Source: Spirogloea muscicola
Lineage: Eukaryota > Streptophyta > Zygnematophyceae > Spirogloeales > Spirogloeaceae
DNA length: 64,000 nucleotides
Assembly (NCBI GenBank): GCA_009602725.1
Contig: WELB01000007.1
Location: 969,592 to 1,033,591, forward strand
Reading direction: 5' to 3'
Each line of letters starts with the position of its first letter. The first letter of the stretch is position 1. Shown one piece after another: positions 26,501-36,619 of this stretch. The notes beneath the pieces were generated by a model. The model was not told where the DNA came from, did no database searches, and saw only the letters and a list, made by a program, of their open reading frames with translations. The position numbers were made by a program, and so were the translations under genes.

Positions 26501-28796
26501 GTGGCAAGAGCAGGTGCAGCTTCTGGGCGGCGCAGAGGAGGCGAGAGAAGGGGATGCTGGAGTGGCGGAGGAGGAGGAGGAGCAGGACGGCGACTGCGAC
26601 ACCGATTACCGGCAGTCGAAGGAGTATGAGTATGTGGGCAAGCAAGAGGTGGGTGGGGATCAGGCGCTGGGCGCAGCTACGGAGGAGCAGCTCCTCCAAG
26701 AGCGGCACCGGCGGAACGACGGCCTTGACAAGGAGATGGACGGTGCGCAGCGGCCTGCCGAAGTCCTCGCAGAGGAAGCCACGGAGGTTACAATGGAGGA
26801 GGCTGTGACTAAGCCCGAGCCACAGAAGCGCAGCGGCAGACTGCTCGGCAAGTCCACTATTGACCAGGACGATGAACTCAGAGCAGACGGTCTCTCACCT
26901 GACGATGAAGTCGATGAGTACGACTACGATGTGGAGATGGAGGAGGAGGAGGCTGCAGATGGTAGCCGCGAGGCGCCGGCCGTGTCGAGCTTTGTGGCTG
27001 TCCGCCAGATGAGTGCTCTGGAGGAAGCTGCGCCCAGGCTGTCGGAGCAGGATGCGCAGGAGGTCCGAAGAGACGTGGAGCATGAGGTCTACCAGTGGCA
27101 GAGTGGGGGCGAGGAGCAGGGGCTGCGCATGGAGCGAGGTCGGGCAGCCTGGCAGCACCTGGAGCAGCTGACAGGCCGGCTGGCCATGGAGCTCGCCGAG
27201 CAGCTGCGGCTTATCCTCGAGCCGACGCTGGCCACGAAGCTGGCCGGGGATTACCGTACGGGCAAGCGCATCAACATGAAGAAGGTGCGAGCCACCTCTT
27301 AGTGATGCTTGTGCCCGATGTGAGTTAAAATTAGTTAAGAATAGTTAAGTAAAGCTACGATTTTTTCCCAGGTCCTTGTGTACTCCTGGAACAGACTGCA
27401 ATTGCAAGACTGAGTACTTGTAGCTGCTACCCCTAAGCTCTTAGCAAAGCTTCTGCTTGGTGGGGGATGTTGTTCCGAAGCAAGTGCTTATTTTCATATG
27501 TCATATTTTTGCTGCATTCAGGTGATTCCTTACATAGCCAGCCAGTTCCGGAAGGACAAGATATGGCTACGGAGGACCAAGCCGAACAAGCGGGACTATC
27601 AGGTCCTCTTGGCCATTGACGACTCGAGGTCCATGGCGGAGACGCGGTGCGGCCACCTGGCTCTGGAGGCCATGGCCACGATCGCCAAGGGACTGGGGCA
27701 GCTGGAGATTGCACAGCTGGCGGTGGTGAGCTTCGGGCAGACCGGCCAGGTTCGCCTGGTGCACCCCTTCGACCGGGCCTTCAGCTCCGAGGCAGGCGCT
27801 CAGGTGTGCACACCCAACCTGATCTCCAACATACTCAAGATCTTGCAGTACTTTACAGCTGTATTTCTGGTTTCTGGTGGCTCAGATGCGAGTACCTCTT
27901 TTCTTGATAGTGCAATTTGTTGTTCGTCAGGTTGTGTCACAATTCTCCTTCAGGCAAGAGAATACCATTGTGGACGAGCCGGGCATCGACCTGCTGCAGT
28001 TCCTTGGCGGGCTGCTGGAGATAGCTGCTCTGCGTGCCTCAGCCGCCAGCAGCAGGGGCACCTTGCAGCAGCTTGTGCTGATCATCGCCGATGGCCGCTT
28101 CCACGAGAAGGTGAGGACCCAAATCGGCTGTGCCGTATGCAACAGTGCTAGCATCTAAGGTTGCAATCGCAATGACATGCAATGACATGCCGCTGCTTTC
28201 GGCCACTTTGCAGGAGAGCCTGAGAAGGAGGGTTCGCGAAGCCATGAGTCGTAGGCAGCTCTTGGCATTCATTGTCCTGGACAACCCCAATGACTCCATC
28301 CTAGACATGCAGGTAGTCCATGATGACCTGTGGTGCCATACACCTGTGTCATTGGTTTGAATCGTCTTGGATTTATCTCCAGCTCATTTGACTCAGCAAC
28401 TGAAGTTCCTCTACTGACACACCATTGGGACATGCAGTCTGTGTCATTTGCGGGGGGACGGCCAACGTTCACAAAATATCTCGACACATTCCCATTTCCC
28501 TACTACATTCTGCTCAACGACATTGAAGCCCTGCCTCGGACACTTGCAGACCTCCTGCGACAGGTCTGTAGGAGGCTCCTTGATGCCAGTCCACCTAGTG
28601 CATAGGCGATGATTGAGTTGCCTTACCTGGATACACAGGATCGAAGCAAGTCATTGAGGTTGTGAGACTGTCTGACGTGCATGGGTGCTGATTAGATGAC
28701 GTCTTGTTTTGATTGGCAATATATGTGAATGTTACCAACTGCCTTATCACTGCTGTTTTGCAGTACTTTGAATTGATGGAGCGTTCTGCAAGCTGA
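1..28796 (+). CDS. MDN1: Midasin (AAA+ ribosome-assembly ATPase), 5'-truncated by window edge
   Basis: Midasin is the giant dynein-like AAA+ ATPase that removes assembly factors (the Ytm1/WDR12 and Rsa4/NLE1 complexes) from pre-60S particles in nucleolus and nucleoplasm. The window opens inside AAA2 at a SADLLGGFKP segment. It then runs through AAA3-AAA6, a long helical linker, a Glu/Asp-rich region and a C-terminal MIDAS domain. Walker A motifs are seen at 2662 (GPTSSGKTS), 5086 (GDTGTGKTT), 8096 (GSPGIGKTS) and 10076 (GPAASGKTS). The coding sequence is split into dozens of exons by short GT-AG introns; only the acidic region (25251-27284) is one long exon. The last exon, 28764-28796, encodes YFELMERSAS and a TGA stop after ...LADLLRQ, matching the family's C-terminus. 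AAA1 and the N-terminus lie outside the window. Exon edges within the poorly conserved linker are uncertain; the family call is very secure. Confidence 0.97.
2639..4440 (+). other. Midasin AAA3 module
   Basis: The Walker A GPTSSGKTS lies at 2662-2688, followed by the conserved INNHEHTDLQ segment. Walker B (WIILDELNL) is around 3145-3168 and is followed by SDVLEALNRLLDDNREL near 3290-3345. The sensor-1 segment FATQNPPGIYGGRK is near 3520-3560, and RAFRNRFMELH (sensor and arginine finger) near 3730-3760. The lid contains GFITARDLFRWADRHAN (about 4068-4118). Each motif lies in its own small exon. Confidence 0.9.
5005..7300 (+). other. Midasin AAA4 module
   Basis: The Walker A GDTGTGKTT is at 5086-5112, followed by ETSDFLG near 5180-5200. 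A WHDGPLVTAMKDGNMILIDE exon (about 5837-5890) supplies Walker B, followed by SLAEDSILERLNSVLEP. LLATMNPGGDFGKKELSP and LRNRFTEIW (about 6215-6300) supply sensor 1 and the arginine finger. SIRDLLSWVTFIKR (about 6853-6895) is the lid signature. All nucleotide-binding residues appear intact. Confidence 0.9.
8090..9600 (+). other. Midasin AAA5 module
   Basis: The Walker A GSPGIGKTS is at 8096-8122, followed by RINLSEQ. The next exon encodes MMDLLGTDLPVDGGRGGEF (about 8348-8405). Walker B is DWVLLDELNLASQSILE (about 8733-8784). FACQN and GGGRKGLPRSFLNRFTK are encoded around 9095-9175. The lid contains PWEFNLRDVLRWCSLVEQ (about 9526-9580). The module is complete. Confidence 0.9.
10020..11420 (+). 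other. Midasin AAA6 module with degenerate Walker B
   Basis: Walker A GPAASGKTS is at 10076-10102 and DTTELLGCFEQ follows. The Walker B position reads WVVLDNANFCNPS (about 10804-10842), so the usual acidic DE pair is DN. LFLLMDPAAGDVSRAMRNRG (about 11076-11135) follows. A substituted Walker B in this module is normal for midasins, so it is a conserved property of the family rather than a defect. Confidence 0.88.
11420..24950 (+). other. Midasin linker region
   Basis: This is the long, mostly helical stalk between the AAA ring and the acidic tail, encoded by many short exons. Recognisable anchors include EEEYRYKVQTTTLETEDELD (about 17887-17946) with AAYQAQFGDHRKTYADLVQ after it, DDWPEHPILMQLVAISERVL (about 19302-19360), LDEVSCIIMRWRKLELASWP (about 19992-20052), LERELKDFVRLAKWEDRNYY (about 20954-21013) and KKALVDLLRLLRQVGLSHRK (about 22070-22130). 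These match linker positions of plant and animal midasin in order. Low conservation between the anchors means some exons here are unassigned. Confidence 0.8.
24960..27180 (+). other. Midasin D/E-rich flexible tail
   Basis: Starting near GMGEGQGRKDVSDEIEDEEQ (about 25056-25115), the protein becomes extremely rich in Glu and Asp with Gln and Gly. Most of it is one exon (25251-27284) built from GAG/GAC codons. In midasin this unstructured tether lets the MIDAS domain reach back to the AAA ring. It ends at LILEPTLATKLAGDYRTGKR, the conserved lead into the MIDAS domain. The purine-rich strand produces long meaningless reading frames on the other strand. Confidence 0.92.
27522..28796 (+). other. 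Midasin MIDAS domain and C-terminus
   Basis: The exon starting at 27522 encodes VIPYIASQFRKDKIWLRRTK. The metal-ion-dependent adhesion site DDSRSM is encoded at 27618-27635, a perfect D-x-S-x-S. This domain binds a UBL-domain glutamate in the assembly factors that midasin pulls off pre-60S. Further MIDAS segments are FGQTGQVRLVHPFDRAFSSE, LVLIIADGRFHEK (about 28074-28110), LAFIVLDNPNDSILDMQ (about 28262-28311) and FPFPYYILLNDIEALPRTLA. The stop codon is at 28794-28796. Confidence 0.93.
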
Positions 28797-29104
28797 GCTG
28801 TTCATCGTGCATGGCAGAAGGATCATCAGTATCTGATGCTCAATGATCCTCACAGGTCTACATTTATGATGCTCACTGATTCGCTTGCTTGAAGGCCATC
28901 ATTGGACGACACATTTGTCGGGCAACCTTCTTTGGACGCCTTAGTGGGCAGATCTTGGTAATGGGAGATGAACAACTACTAATGCTTCATGAGATTGGAA
29001 GTGCTCTTCCAGAGGTTCGTGACAAAGAGAGGCCAGCTCGGGAAGAATGGGAAGAAACGGGGCAGAAGCACCAGCAGGGAGATGCTTTTGAGAGGTAAGC
29101 ATCA

Positions 29105-29109
29105 TGTAA
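29105..29109 (+). promoter_or_regulatory. Candidate chlorophyte poly(A) signal TGTAA for MDN1
   Basis: A TGTAA pentamer lies about 310 bases after the MDN1 stop codon. TGTAA is the usual green-algal polyadenylation signal; a pentamer also occurs easily by chance, so this is only a candidate. Confidence 0.25.
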
Positions 29110-29203
29110 TCGTACTGAAAGAGGCTACAAGTATTCCATTCTAATGCCCATCACATCAAGCTGCAGTATGTCTGCCTCGCATCCAAGCAGTGAGCCCAAG
29201 CTG

Positions 29204-29208
29204 TTACA
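29204..29208 (-). promoter_or_regulatory. Candidate TGTAA poly(A) signal for PUS10
   Basis: TTACA on the + strand reads TGTAA on the minus strand about 60 bases past the proposed PUS10 stop at 29266. The position suits a short 3' UTR. Confidence 0.3.
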
Positions 29209-29265
29209 ATCAAAATAGAGCTTGTTATTAGCATGTATATAGCATGTATACGACCTGTATCTATC

Positions 29266-32200
29266 TCAGTCTTTGTTTTGGACTATGCTGAACAGATAGC
29301 AAGCCGCGGAGCCCCTGGGCCTGAGCTCAACCTCACAGCCAAGGGCAGCGAAGATGACAGAGAAGAGCTCTGTGATAAGCAAGCGAGCAGCAACAATATG
29401 TGATGTCTCGTCAAAGGAGGCTTGCAGAGCAGGTTTACTTAGGTTGGGTGCGACCAAGATCGCCATGGACAAATTCTTTGACATAAGTGCCCGCCTGTTG
29501 CTCATGGACATAGACAGAGGACGTTTTTGAGGCATATCAATTTTGAAAGGGAAACGATTATTCCAAAAAGTTCATTCCTCCTAGAAAGCAGTTCAGCATG
29601 CGCTATCAAGCTAGGCTGCAACCTACATGGCATCCGTAGCATCCTTGAATTTAGCTGCTTCTGAATGATTGGGTCTGCTAATCCTCGAGCAGAGAAAAAC
29701 AATGAAAATTACACTACAAAGCACAACTGCAGTGCAGTGCCACTGGCATGCATGCTCACCTGAGTGCACAGGTAAAGGACGATGTAATTTGAGGACCCCT
29801 GCACAAGCTGGCAGCGCATGCTGCGCAGGGCAACCAATCACAATCAACTTGTTATAGTAGCTCCAGATTGTCCAGAGCCCATCATGCATGAAGCTCAACG
29901 GCCACAAGAAGAGGCAGAGTGGGCTTAAGGCGAAGCCTGATGTCTATACAAACCAGTTCCATGAGATATAGATATAGATTGGGTTACTGAAGCAGGACAG
30001 GGCCTTCAGATGAAGCGACTACGCTCTGATATTCTACGAAATATGCCAAAAAGGATGAGTAGGAACTTGGAGCGAAGGTCATCTGCAGAAGAAATCTGAA
30101 GAATCCTTCTGGTAAGGAAGCACTCCCACTCTGCTAGGAACATACTCGTGTATGGTGCGCAGCCTGACCAAGGGGCTCCTCCTGTGCAGCACCCGAATGG
30201 GAGTTCGCTGCTCTATAACCTGAAAAGAAGCGATGCATGTGCGTCTCATGATCATGACGCATTGAGTGTGCATCAGTGACAACCATTGAATGTGAGGTGC
30301 CACATGCAGTTCAATGGTGCTGGCCAGTCAGGACAGCAACAACATGCTCAACACCCTTGGCCAACAAGCTCTGCACAAATCTCTACCTCTACAAGGAACA
30401 GAACACTTCTGCAAGTCACACAGCCTGGCAGTGGCTTACCACAGTCCAGACAAGAAAAGGGTGCACGACATGGGAAAGTTGCATGTGCACGACATGGGAA
30501 AGTTGCATGCTCACAATGTTTTTCAAGGCTTCCAATCTAACTACGTCCGCTGGATTGGCCGGTCTTGAGAGCCACACCACAGCTCGATACTCCTTCTGCA
30601 CCCTCTTGCACGGCCTTGAGCATTCAGGGTCCATGGTCACAAAGTCGTGTGATGATGTGAAAAAATGACCACGACCTTATACTGAGAATCTTACTGTAAT
30701 TTATAACCGACTCGCAAGTGAATCAATCTGCTTGGTCCATCTACAAAGGTGTGACAAAGACCAAGACCTTCCTTTTCAGAAAAGAATTAAGAGGACACCA
30801 CCATGAAGTGAAAGATGCGAGTAAAATCTCAAACAACGGCTGCTTGGACAGCCAGCCAAGATAATTCAAGGAAAGCTACACGTGGCATGTCGAGGAAGAG
30901 GCCGCACGGCGCACCTGCTTGCTGAGCTCCCCATCTCGCATAAGTCCAAGAGCCTCAGGACCCACCATCTGCAGTCTCCGGACTTTTACCTGCAGCAACC
31001 CAATTGTTGAGTAGGTCAGAGTCTGTGCTATGCTGATGGCGCAAGGCATTGTGAGACCATCAGGTTTCCTCACCCATCCTTCCTTGCTGCCATTGATTGC
31101 AGCCTCCATCCCCTCAATCCTGGTCTGACAGGGCAAGTCTCTGGCATTGAGAACCTCCACAAGGAACGGTCGCCCGTTGCCAAGCATCAGCACCTGGAGA
31201 AAATGCGCGATAATTGCTAAACAATCCCACGCAGATCATTGACAATTTTCAAATGACTCCGCTCTTCTAGTCCTGTAGCCCAGCAACTCCATGTGAATTG
31301 TATGACAGACAAGCTAGACGCGTTTCACTTGCAAATGTTGCAGAGGCTTGCAACCAACGACCAAAGGACACTACTGTCACAGCAGGCTGATTGGCACAAG
31401 GCCTTACGTCCATATCTTCCCGCCCAGCGGCGTGGAATTTGTAGTTGTCAGCACGGAAATGTGGCACAATTCTGTCTGCAATGAGTTCCTGCAAGGACAG
31501 GATAACACTCAGAGTTGCCCCAGCTGGCTAGATTGGGCCACACTGAGGCTCTTAAAGGGAAGTAGAACACTGTCGCATCCCCTTCCTCTCAAATGCAGAA
31601 TCAGATGAACTGCAAATATCATGGCAGAGTGCGCTTATGTGCTGGCTCCTTCCTATCACCAATTTTCAGATGTGCAACAAAAAGGAGGATAAGAATCACA
31701 GCTGACGTTTTCCATGAAGCTTCAGGAAGGCGCAATTCATGCCATCAAAGCAAGGCGTCAGTATCAACCTGGACAGAACCATCGCCCATGCGCTCCTCGT
31801 CAATCAGCCACCTGCTCTGTGGAATGTTCCTTGAAAACTGGGCACCGCCGCCATGCAAATGTCTGCGTAATTTGCTTTAGCCTCTAGCACATGCGCAAGG
31901 GGGACTTATCATCTTGCATGCGTGGCTCAGACGCAGACGTCCAGGAGCTTTCTGACATCAGTGATGCATCACGGGAGCTGTGCTATGAGAATAGTAAGTC
32001 GTAGCAAGGAACTGACTATATCATAGGGTCGAGTGTCTTATGTTGCAAACATCCTTCTGCCTCTCACAGCAATTCTTTCTGGATGCTATCCAACTGAATG
32101 TGTAGCCTACCTTCAGGTACCAACCGCCGATAAAGACAGGGTTGCGCCAGCAGAAAACTGCCAGCTCGCAGCAAGTCTCCAGCTGTTTGCTGCCTTGCAG

Positions 32201-34168
32201 CAGCGTTAGGCGGGTCACTAATCTGGAGGACCACAAATCGAGCTACGCTTGGGAATGTCCTCAATCATCTGCTTGAGAGGCAGCCCCGGTGGCAGACTCA
32301 GCCACACTCACAATGTTCAGAGACCAATCAGACTCCCAGCAGTTCCTACTTGACAATGCGACAGGCTTTGTCTGGGAAAAGGCTAGGAGACAGCAGCCTT
32401 GCCTGCCGTGGAGGGCTGGCATAGTGCTGCACAAAGGCCTCGGTGTCCATCCCCGCAAGCAGCTGGAGGGCGCAACTCCATGCATCGCTTTGGTCGCGGA
32501 TGTGCGCCGTGGCCCTGGCAGCCGCCTCCGGAGGGCCGCAATCTGCGGCCTCCCGCGGCATCCTGTTGCTGCCCCATTTCAAGCCTGATCATCCAGACGC
32601 CAGGGTTGCCTGGTTAGTGTGTGCACCTGCGAGTGCACCTGCTGGACTGCAAATTACATCAAGCAGGTCGCAACATGCTGCTATTGGCCAGACGTTGATG
32701 GGGAGCACGGGACTGAGCAGACAGAGGAGCAAGGTTCTCAACCTTGCCTGCGGCGTTTCGCCGCGCCAGGAGCGCTGGACAGGAAGGGCTCCACGCCCTT
32801 AAGCTCTTCGCTTGTGCTCATGTGCGAGAAGAGCAGCGCGATCCTGAAGTTGGCTTCTGACGAAAATGGAGCGTGCTGCACGGAAGTATGGCAAATGCCA
32901 GTCTCCTTTTGGTTGTTGAATGCACATTCTGACCTCTGACCGTCAACCCCGCAACTACACATGTTTCCTTCTGGCATCCTTTGGCACGTAGCTAAAGCTC
33001 ATAGCTGGCCCAAAGGCTCACAGCAATGCTTCAGACTGCTTAACTTCAGATATTGCAGCCACCTAATCACCATACAAGTCAATTTAGAGGTCACATTCTA
33101 TAGCTGACAAGTTGTTAGTAGCAGCGCGACCATGAGGAGTGCGAGTACCAGCGCCAGCGACAGGTGGGCAATAAAGGTCCACTTGAAAGCCTCTTTCAGA
33201 GACACCGATACTTCCTCCCGCAGCAGCCCTGCATTGCTCTCAGCGAGAAATTGCTGCCGGAGGTGGCACCTGCAAAAAGCAGGTAAGGCCACAATTGCGA
33301 GCTTGAGAAGCTGACCCCAACGATGATGGCAGATCACAGGAGCCCAGGCGATCGGTAGTGGGTGGACGGCTCAACAGCGGCCGGCTCACCAAAAGGAGCG
33401 CTCGCGGAGGGCGAGCAGGCCGGGCAGGGTGACCTCCAAGCAGAAGCCATCGATGGAGACGTGGCCCTCATTGTGCACCGCCTCGGCGACACAGTCGACC
33501 AGAGGCAGCGGCCGCATCCCCATGGTGCATCCTGGCATGCCGTAAAGCTCAACAGAAGACTCGTCACCTTCATCCCCGGCGGCAGTGCCTTCCTTGAGCT
33601 GTGCTTTTTTCAAGGAGCCGCTAAATCCGCCTTTGGCAACGTCGGCGGAGGCTGTGGCGTCGTTGTTGATGCCCTGGAGGACGCCCAGGCAGAGCAGGCA
33701 CGGCCTGCTAGCGCTGGCCAAGGTGCCGCCCGCAGGCACGCCGGGCGCCGCGGCGCCTCTCTCGGAGGCGGCCGCCACGAGGCCCGCGAGGAGAGACCGT
33801 GGCGGTGGCAGGGGTGCCGCATAGTCCAGGCTCCGCACGCCGGCAGTCCGCAGCACGCAGCAGGCGCACACCTGTCGGGCCCGCGCCGAGTTTTGCAGAG
33901 CGACAAAAAAGGCGATGACGCCATCAGAGGGGTCAGGTAACTGGGTTTCGTCAGGCGGACGACACAAAGCCTGGCACGTCCGAAGCAGCTGCGGCGGATG
34001 CGGCAGCGGCGGCGGCACAGCTCGTGGGCGCTTGTTGTGTCGGCAAGCTGCGCGTACCCCGAGCTGCCCAAAGGAGTATGCTGCGACTGCGAGGCCGGCG
34101 GCGCCGGCGGCGGCGGCAATGGCGCTCACGACCGCGGTCACCACCTCGCCCTCTTCAGCGGCGGCCAT
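29266..34168 (-). CDS. PUS10: tRNA pseudouridine synthase PUS10
   Basis: PUS10 makes pseudouridine 54/55 in tRNA and has additional microRNA-processing roles in animals. The minus-strand exons follow the family order. The N-terminal part has CACCVLRTAGVRSLDY and RPCLLCLGVLQG (paired CxxC, zinc-binding, within about 33900-33650). Next come VDCVAEAVHNEGHVSIDG (about 33500) and SVSLKEAFKWTFIAHLS (about 33200). QFSRNIPQSRWLIDEERMGD follows at about 31850-31790. The catalytic exon, about 31450-31400, has FHAAGREDMDVR, with the family's catalytic Asp in GREDxDVR. LGNGRPFLVEVLNARDLP (about 31185) and EQRTPIRVLHRRSPLVRLRT (about 30215) are next, and QQAGTYVKEFVHGDLGRTQP (about 29500-29440) marks the C-terminus. 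At least ten exons. The last exon and stop are uncertain because the usual ADILxLDV ending is not obvious; the start at 34168 (MAAAEEGE) is the first reasonable Met. It faces MDN1 tail-to-tail and QOR1 head-to-head. Confidence 0.9.
30461..30508. repeat. 24-base tandem duplication in a PUS10 intron
   Basis: The 24-base unit beginning GTGCACGACATGGG is repeated exactly twice, head to tail (30461-30484 and 30485-30508). It lies just beyond the GT donor that follows the LKNI codons, so inside an intron of PUS10. It looks like a recent slippage duplication. Confidence 0.9.
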
Positions 34169-34220
34169 CGAAGCCCCGCCGCAGCCTGTGCACCGGCGTT
34201 CCGAGACTCGATGGTCTGGT

Positions 34221-34256
34221 CAAGGGTTTAGGATTTAGGATCTAGGGGCTTAGGCG
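34221..34256 (-). promoter_or_regulatory. Telobox-like cluster upstream of PUS10
   Basis: On the minus strand the segment holds CTAAACCCTT and related CCTAAATCCTAAA units, starting about 55 bases upstream of the PUS10 start. Teloboxes (AAACCCTA) occur in promoters of plant translation and ribosome genes. The function here is inferred from resemblance only. Confidence 0.35.
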
Positions 34257-34564
34257 TTCGCTTCAGGGGATTCACGTTCAGGGTTTTGGTGTAGGTTTTG
34301 GGGGATCGCTTCCGCCGCCATCGCCACCCCTCTGGCAGAGCGTTTTTCTGCCACCACCGTCACCGCCACTCTGCTGGGGCGGCAGCGGCTGCACCATGTG
34401 GGCGGGAGATCAAGGCCCCAGATCCGAGGGCTTCAGCTCAGCGTCTTGCTTCGCGCACACATGCTCGGGAGTGAGACTGAGCATGGCACATGTCTACGGA
34501 CCAGGCAACCGTGTTGTCAGTCCCTGCTTGTACTTTGGCTTCTCCTAGGTTCACCACGGTGGAA

Positions 34565-34630
34565 GCAAGCGCGGCCAGATTGACTGGTGGCTGGGAGAGT
34601 CCAGCCCAAAAGAAGGGACAAGGTCTGAGA
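34565..34630 (+). repeat. Dispersed repeat family A, copy 1
   Basis: It contains TGGCTGGGAGAGTCCAGCCC followed by AAAAGAAGGGACAAGGTCTG. It matches copy 5 (45641-45708, opposite strand) over about 64 bases with only a few differences, including the flanking GCGCGGCCAGATT part. Confidence 0.8.
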
Positions 34631-34936
34631 CCATCCGTCGTGGTACTTGCGTGTGTCTGTGTCTTAGCGCAGCGGGAGCGCAGCTTGCGTTGGCGAGCTG
34701 ACGGGAGGACATTCGAGCCCCAAGCCGCCGTTGACTTCCCGGAAGCCTCTGAGAAGCTGCGGCGACCGGCCGCGTGACGCGAGCTGGTAGCTTCCCGGCC
34801 ACTCAGCGGCCGCGCGGCCCCGTCCTAACGACCGGCACCTCCCCCCCGCCGCCACCCTGGCTGGCTTCTAAAGCCGCTCTCGTTATGTAGCAGCCGCCGG
34901 CTCCTCGTTCCCCACTCGGCGAAGCTGCAGCTCGCC

Positions 34937-35016
34937 ATGGCCGCCGCCGCCGCCGCCGCCGCCGCTGCGCCCGCCGCCGCNCCTCGTCCAATCAGCATCA
35001 CAGCCACAACCGACTT

Positions 35017-35048
<32 letters not shown>

Positions 35049-35223
35049 GTGCTTGCCCGCAGCTGGAGGAGGGCGTGGCTGTGCCGGCGGCGGGCAGGGG
35101 CCAGCTGCTGCTCGCGGTGGTGGCCGCGTCCGTGAACCCCTTGGACTGGAAGGTCCAGTCCGGCATGTTCTGGCCCCTCCTGCCCGCCAAGCTCCCCCAC
35201 GTCCCCGGTGCGCCCGCCTGGCC

Positions 35224-35255
<32 letters not shown>

Positions 35256-36619
35256 TCTCGTGGTCGCCGCAGCTGCGGGCCACTCCGGCTGCCATTGCAG
35301 CGCAGGCTCTCCTTGACGTCCGTGGCGCGGTCTTGCAGGCGGCGACGTTGCTGGCAAGGTCGTGGCCGTCGGCCCTGGCGTCGTGGACTTCGCCGTCGGC
35401 GATCTTGTCGTCGCGTGGCTCAGCCCTCTGGTGAGCCATGCTGCTCAGCGCGAGCACGCCGCCAAAGTTGGTCGGCGGCCTGCACGCTGCCCAAGTCGTC
35501 CATTCCTCGACCGAAGGAGCGAACGCGGCCCCTTTGTTGTGTAGTATGGAGGCTCGCTAGCTGAGTACGCGGCCGTGGACGCCAAGGTGGCGGTCAGACT
35601 GCCAGAGGCGGTGCCTGCGACAGATGCCTGCTGCTTCCCGGTGGCGGCATCGACGGCCGTGCAGTCGCTCCGGGACAAGGGCGGCATCGCTAACTTCGGC
35701 GGCGGTTACACGGGCAACGTGCTCGTGGAGGCCGCATCTGGCGGCGTTGGGCATTACGCGATTCAGGTCATGCCACTGCCTCAGCTGGGCTCCCACTCGG
35801 CGGGAATGCCACGTCCGGCCTTGGTCATGGCAGCTGACGCTCTCCATCTTGCAGCAAATACAAGCTGCAAGGTTGGGCCAGGCTTGGGTTGAAGAGTGCA
35901 GGTGCCACAGCACTGACACCGAAGTCTATGGACGCGCCTGCTGTGGGCCCCAGCTGGCAAAGCTGGCGGGCGCCCACGTGACAGCCACAGTGGGTGCTCG
36001 GAACTTCGACTACGTCAAGGGCTTGGGCGCTGACGAAGTGATCGACTACAAGAGCGAGGAAGGGCGTGCGCTCAAGAGCCCCAGTGGCAAGCTGTACGAC
36101 ATTGTGCTCGACGGCACTGGCCACGGGGAGCCCTGGAGCAAAGTCCGCCGTGTCCTCGCGCCGGGGGTGCAAAAGCCCCTCGCCTCTTAGCAGCCGCTGG
36201 CAGAGGCCTGCATGCACTTTGTCTTCCGATGACGTCTTGCCTGCTTGCTTTGCAGTTGTTGTTGCAACTATTGCAGGTGACTACGCCCTGCACAGTCATT
36301 GCCTCTCCGCCAAAGTCCAGTGTGTGGCAACCTGATGCCTTGCATGCACATGTTGTGGCAGGGCCGCCATGTGGTGCTTGTCCCCTCGGGTTGGGTGTTC
36401 CTGAATCTGGTGGGACAGACGCTCGCCTTTGCGAGTAAAAGGCAGCTGCCTTGCCTCGCATCAGTAAATAAGAAGGACCTGGCACTCGTTGTGGAGCTGG
36501 CAGCAGCTGGCAAGCTGAGGACCACCATCAACGCCAGCTTGCCATTTGACAAGGCCCCCGAGGCCTGGGCGAAGAGCATCGACGGCCACGTCACAGGCAA
36601 GGTCATCGTCACAATGTGA
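34937..36619 (+). CDS. MDR-family zinc-less quinone oxidoreductase (QOR1)
   Basis: This is an NADPH-dependent medium-chain dehydrogenase/reductase of the zeta-crystallin/chloroplast-envelope quinone oxidoreductase type. Phase-consistent exons are 35063-35207 (QLLLAVVAASVNPLDWKVQS), 35339-35430 (GGDVAGKVVAVGPGVVDFAV), 35545-35766 (YGGSLAEYAAVD and the nucleotide-binding EAASGGVGHYAIQ), 35954-36166 (LGADEVIDYKSEEG, YDIVLDGTG) and 36362-36619 (LVELAAAGKLRTTINASLPF, AWAKSIDGHVTGKVIVTM, stop TGA). No catalytic-zinc ligand set is seen, as expected for this subfamily. The first exon is damaged: after ATG (34937) there is poly-Ala, then an N at 34981, and the expected N-terminal MKAxxYxxYGG segment is missing. 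The paralogue at 37255-39717 points toward this gene. Confidence 0.9.
34939..35048. repeat. GCC trinucleotide repeats at the 5' end of QOR1
   Basis: Two runs of GCC/CCG triplets flank the N at 34981 (34939-34980 and about 35018-35042). The first encodes poly-Ala after the proposed ATG at 34937, and the second lies just before an intron acceptor at 35062. Confidence 0.85.
34981..34981. other. Ambiguous base (N), likely collapsed assembly gap
   Basis: A single N interrupts a GCC repeat in the first exon of QOR1. About 20 conserved N-terminal residues expected before the exon at 35063 are absent, so the N probably stands for missing sequence rather than one base. Confidence 0.6.
35224..35255. 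repeat. GCC repeat in QOR1 intron
   Basis: About ten CCG/GCC triplets lie in the intron between 35208 and 35338 of QOR1. Confidence 0.85.

Larger units (their letters stand above)
28797..29265. other. Convergent spacer between MDN1 and PUS10
   Basis: This spacer receives the 3' ends of MDN1 (+) and PUS10 (-). It contains an open frame of 69 codons on the + strand (28889-29098) that matches no family I recognise and probably lies in the MDN1 3' UTR. TGTAA motifs occur on both strands (listed separately). No copy of the promoter-associated repeat families is present. Confidence 0.5.
34169..34936. promoter_or_regulatory. Divergent promoter region of PUS10 and QOR1
   Basis: This 768-base spacer separates the start of PUS10 (-) from the start of the first quinone-oxidoreductase gene (+). 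It contains a run of telomere-like TTTAGG motifs next to PUS10 and one copy of repeat family A in the middle. No further gene is evident. Confidence 0.6.

Noticed and set aside
25473-26708. 411-codon open frame on the minus strand, and another at 25585-26466
   Set aside because: They lie antisense to the Glu/Asp-rich midasin exon. GAG/GAC codons read as Leu/Pro/Ser codons on the other strand and contain few stops, so the frames are compositional shadows.
28889-29098. Small + strand open frame after MDN1
   Set aside because: It starts after the conserved midasin C-terminus and stop, matches no family, and fits within the expected 3' UTR.
34937-34980. Poly-Ala stretch of QOR1 as a chloroplast transit peptide
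   Set aside because: It is a bare GCC repeat interrupted by an N. Without the missing sequence, a targeting claim cannot be supported.
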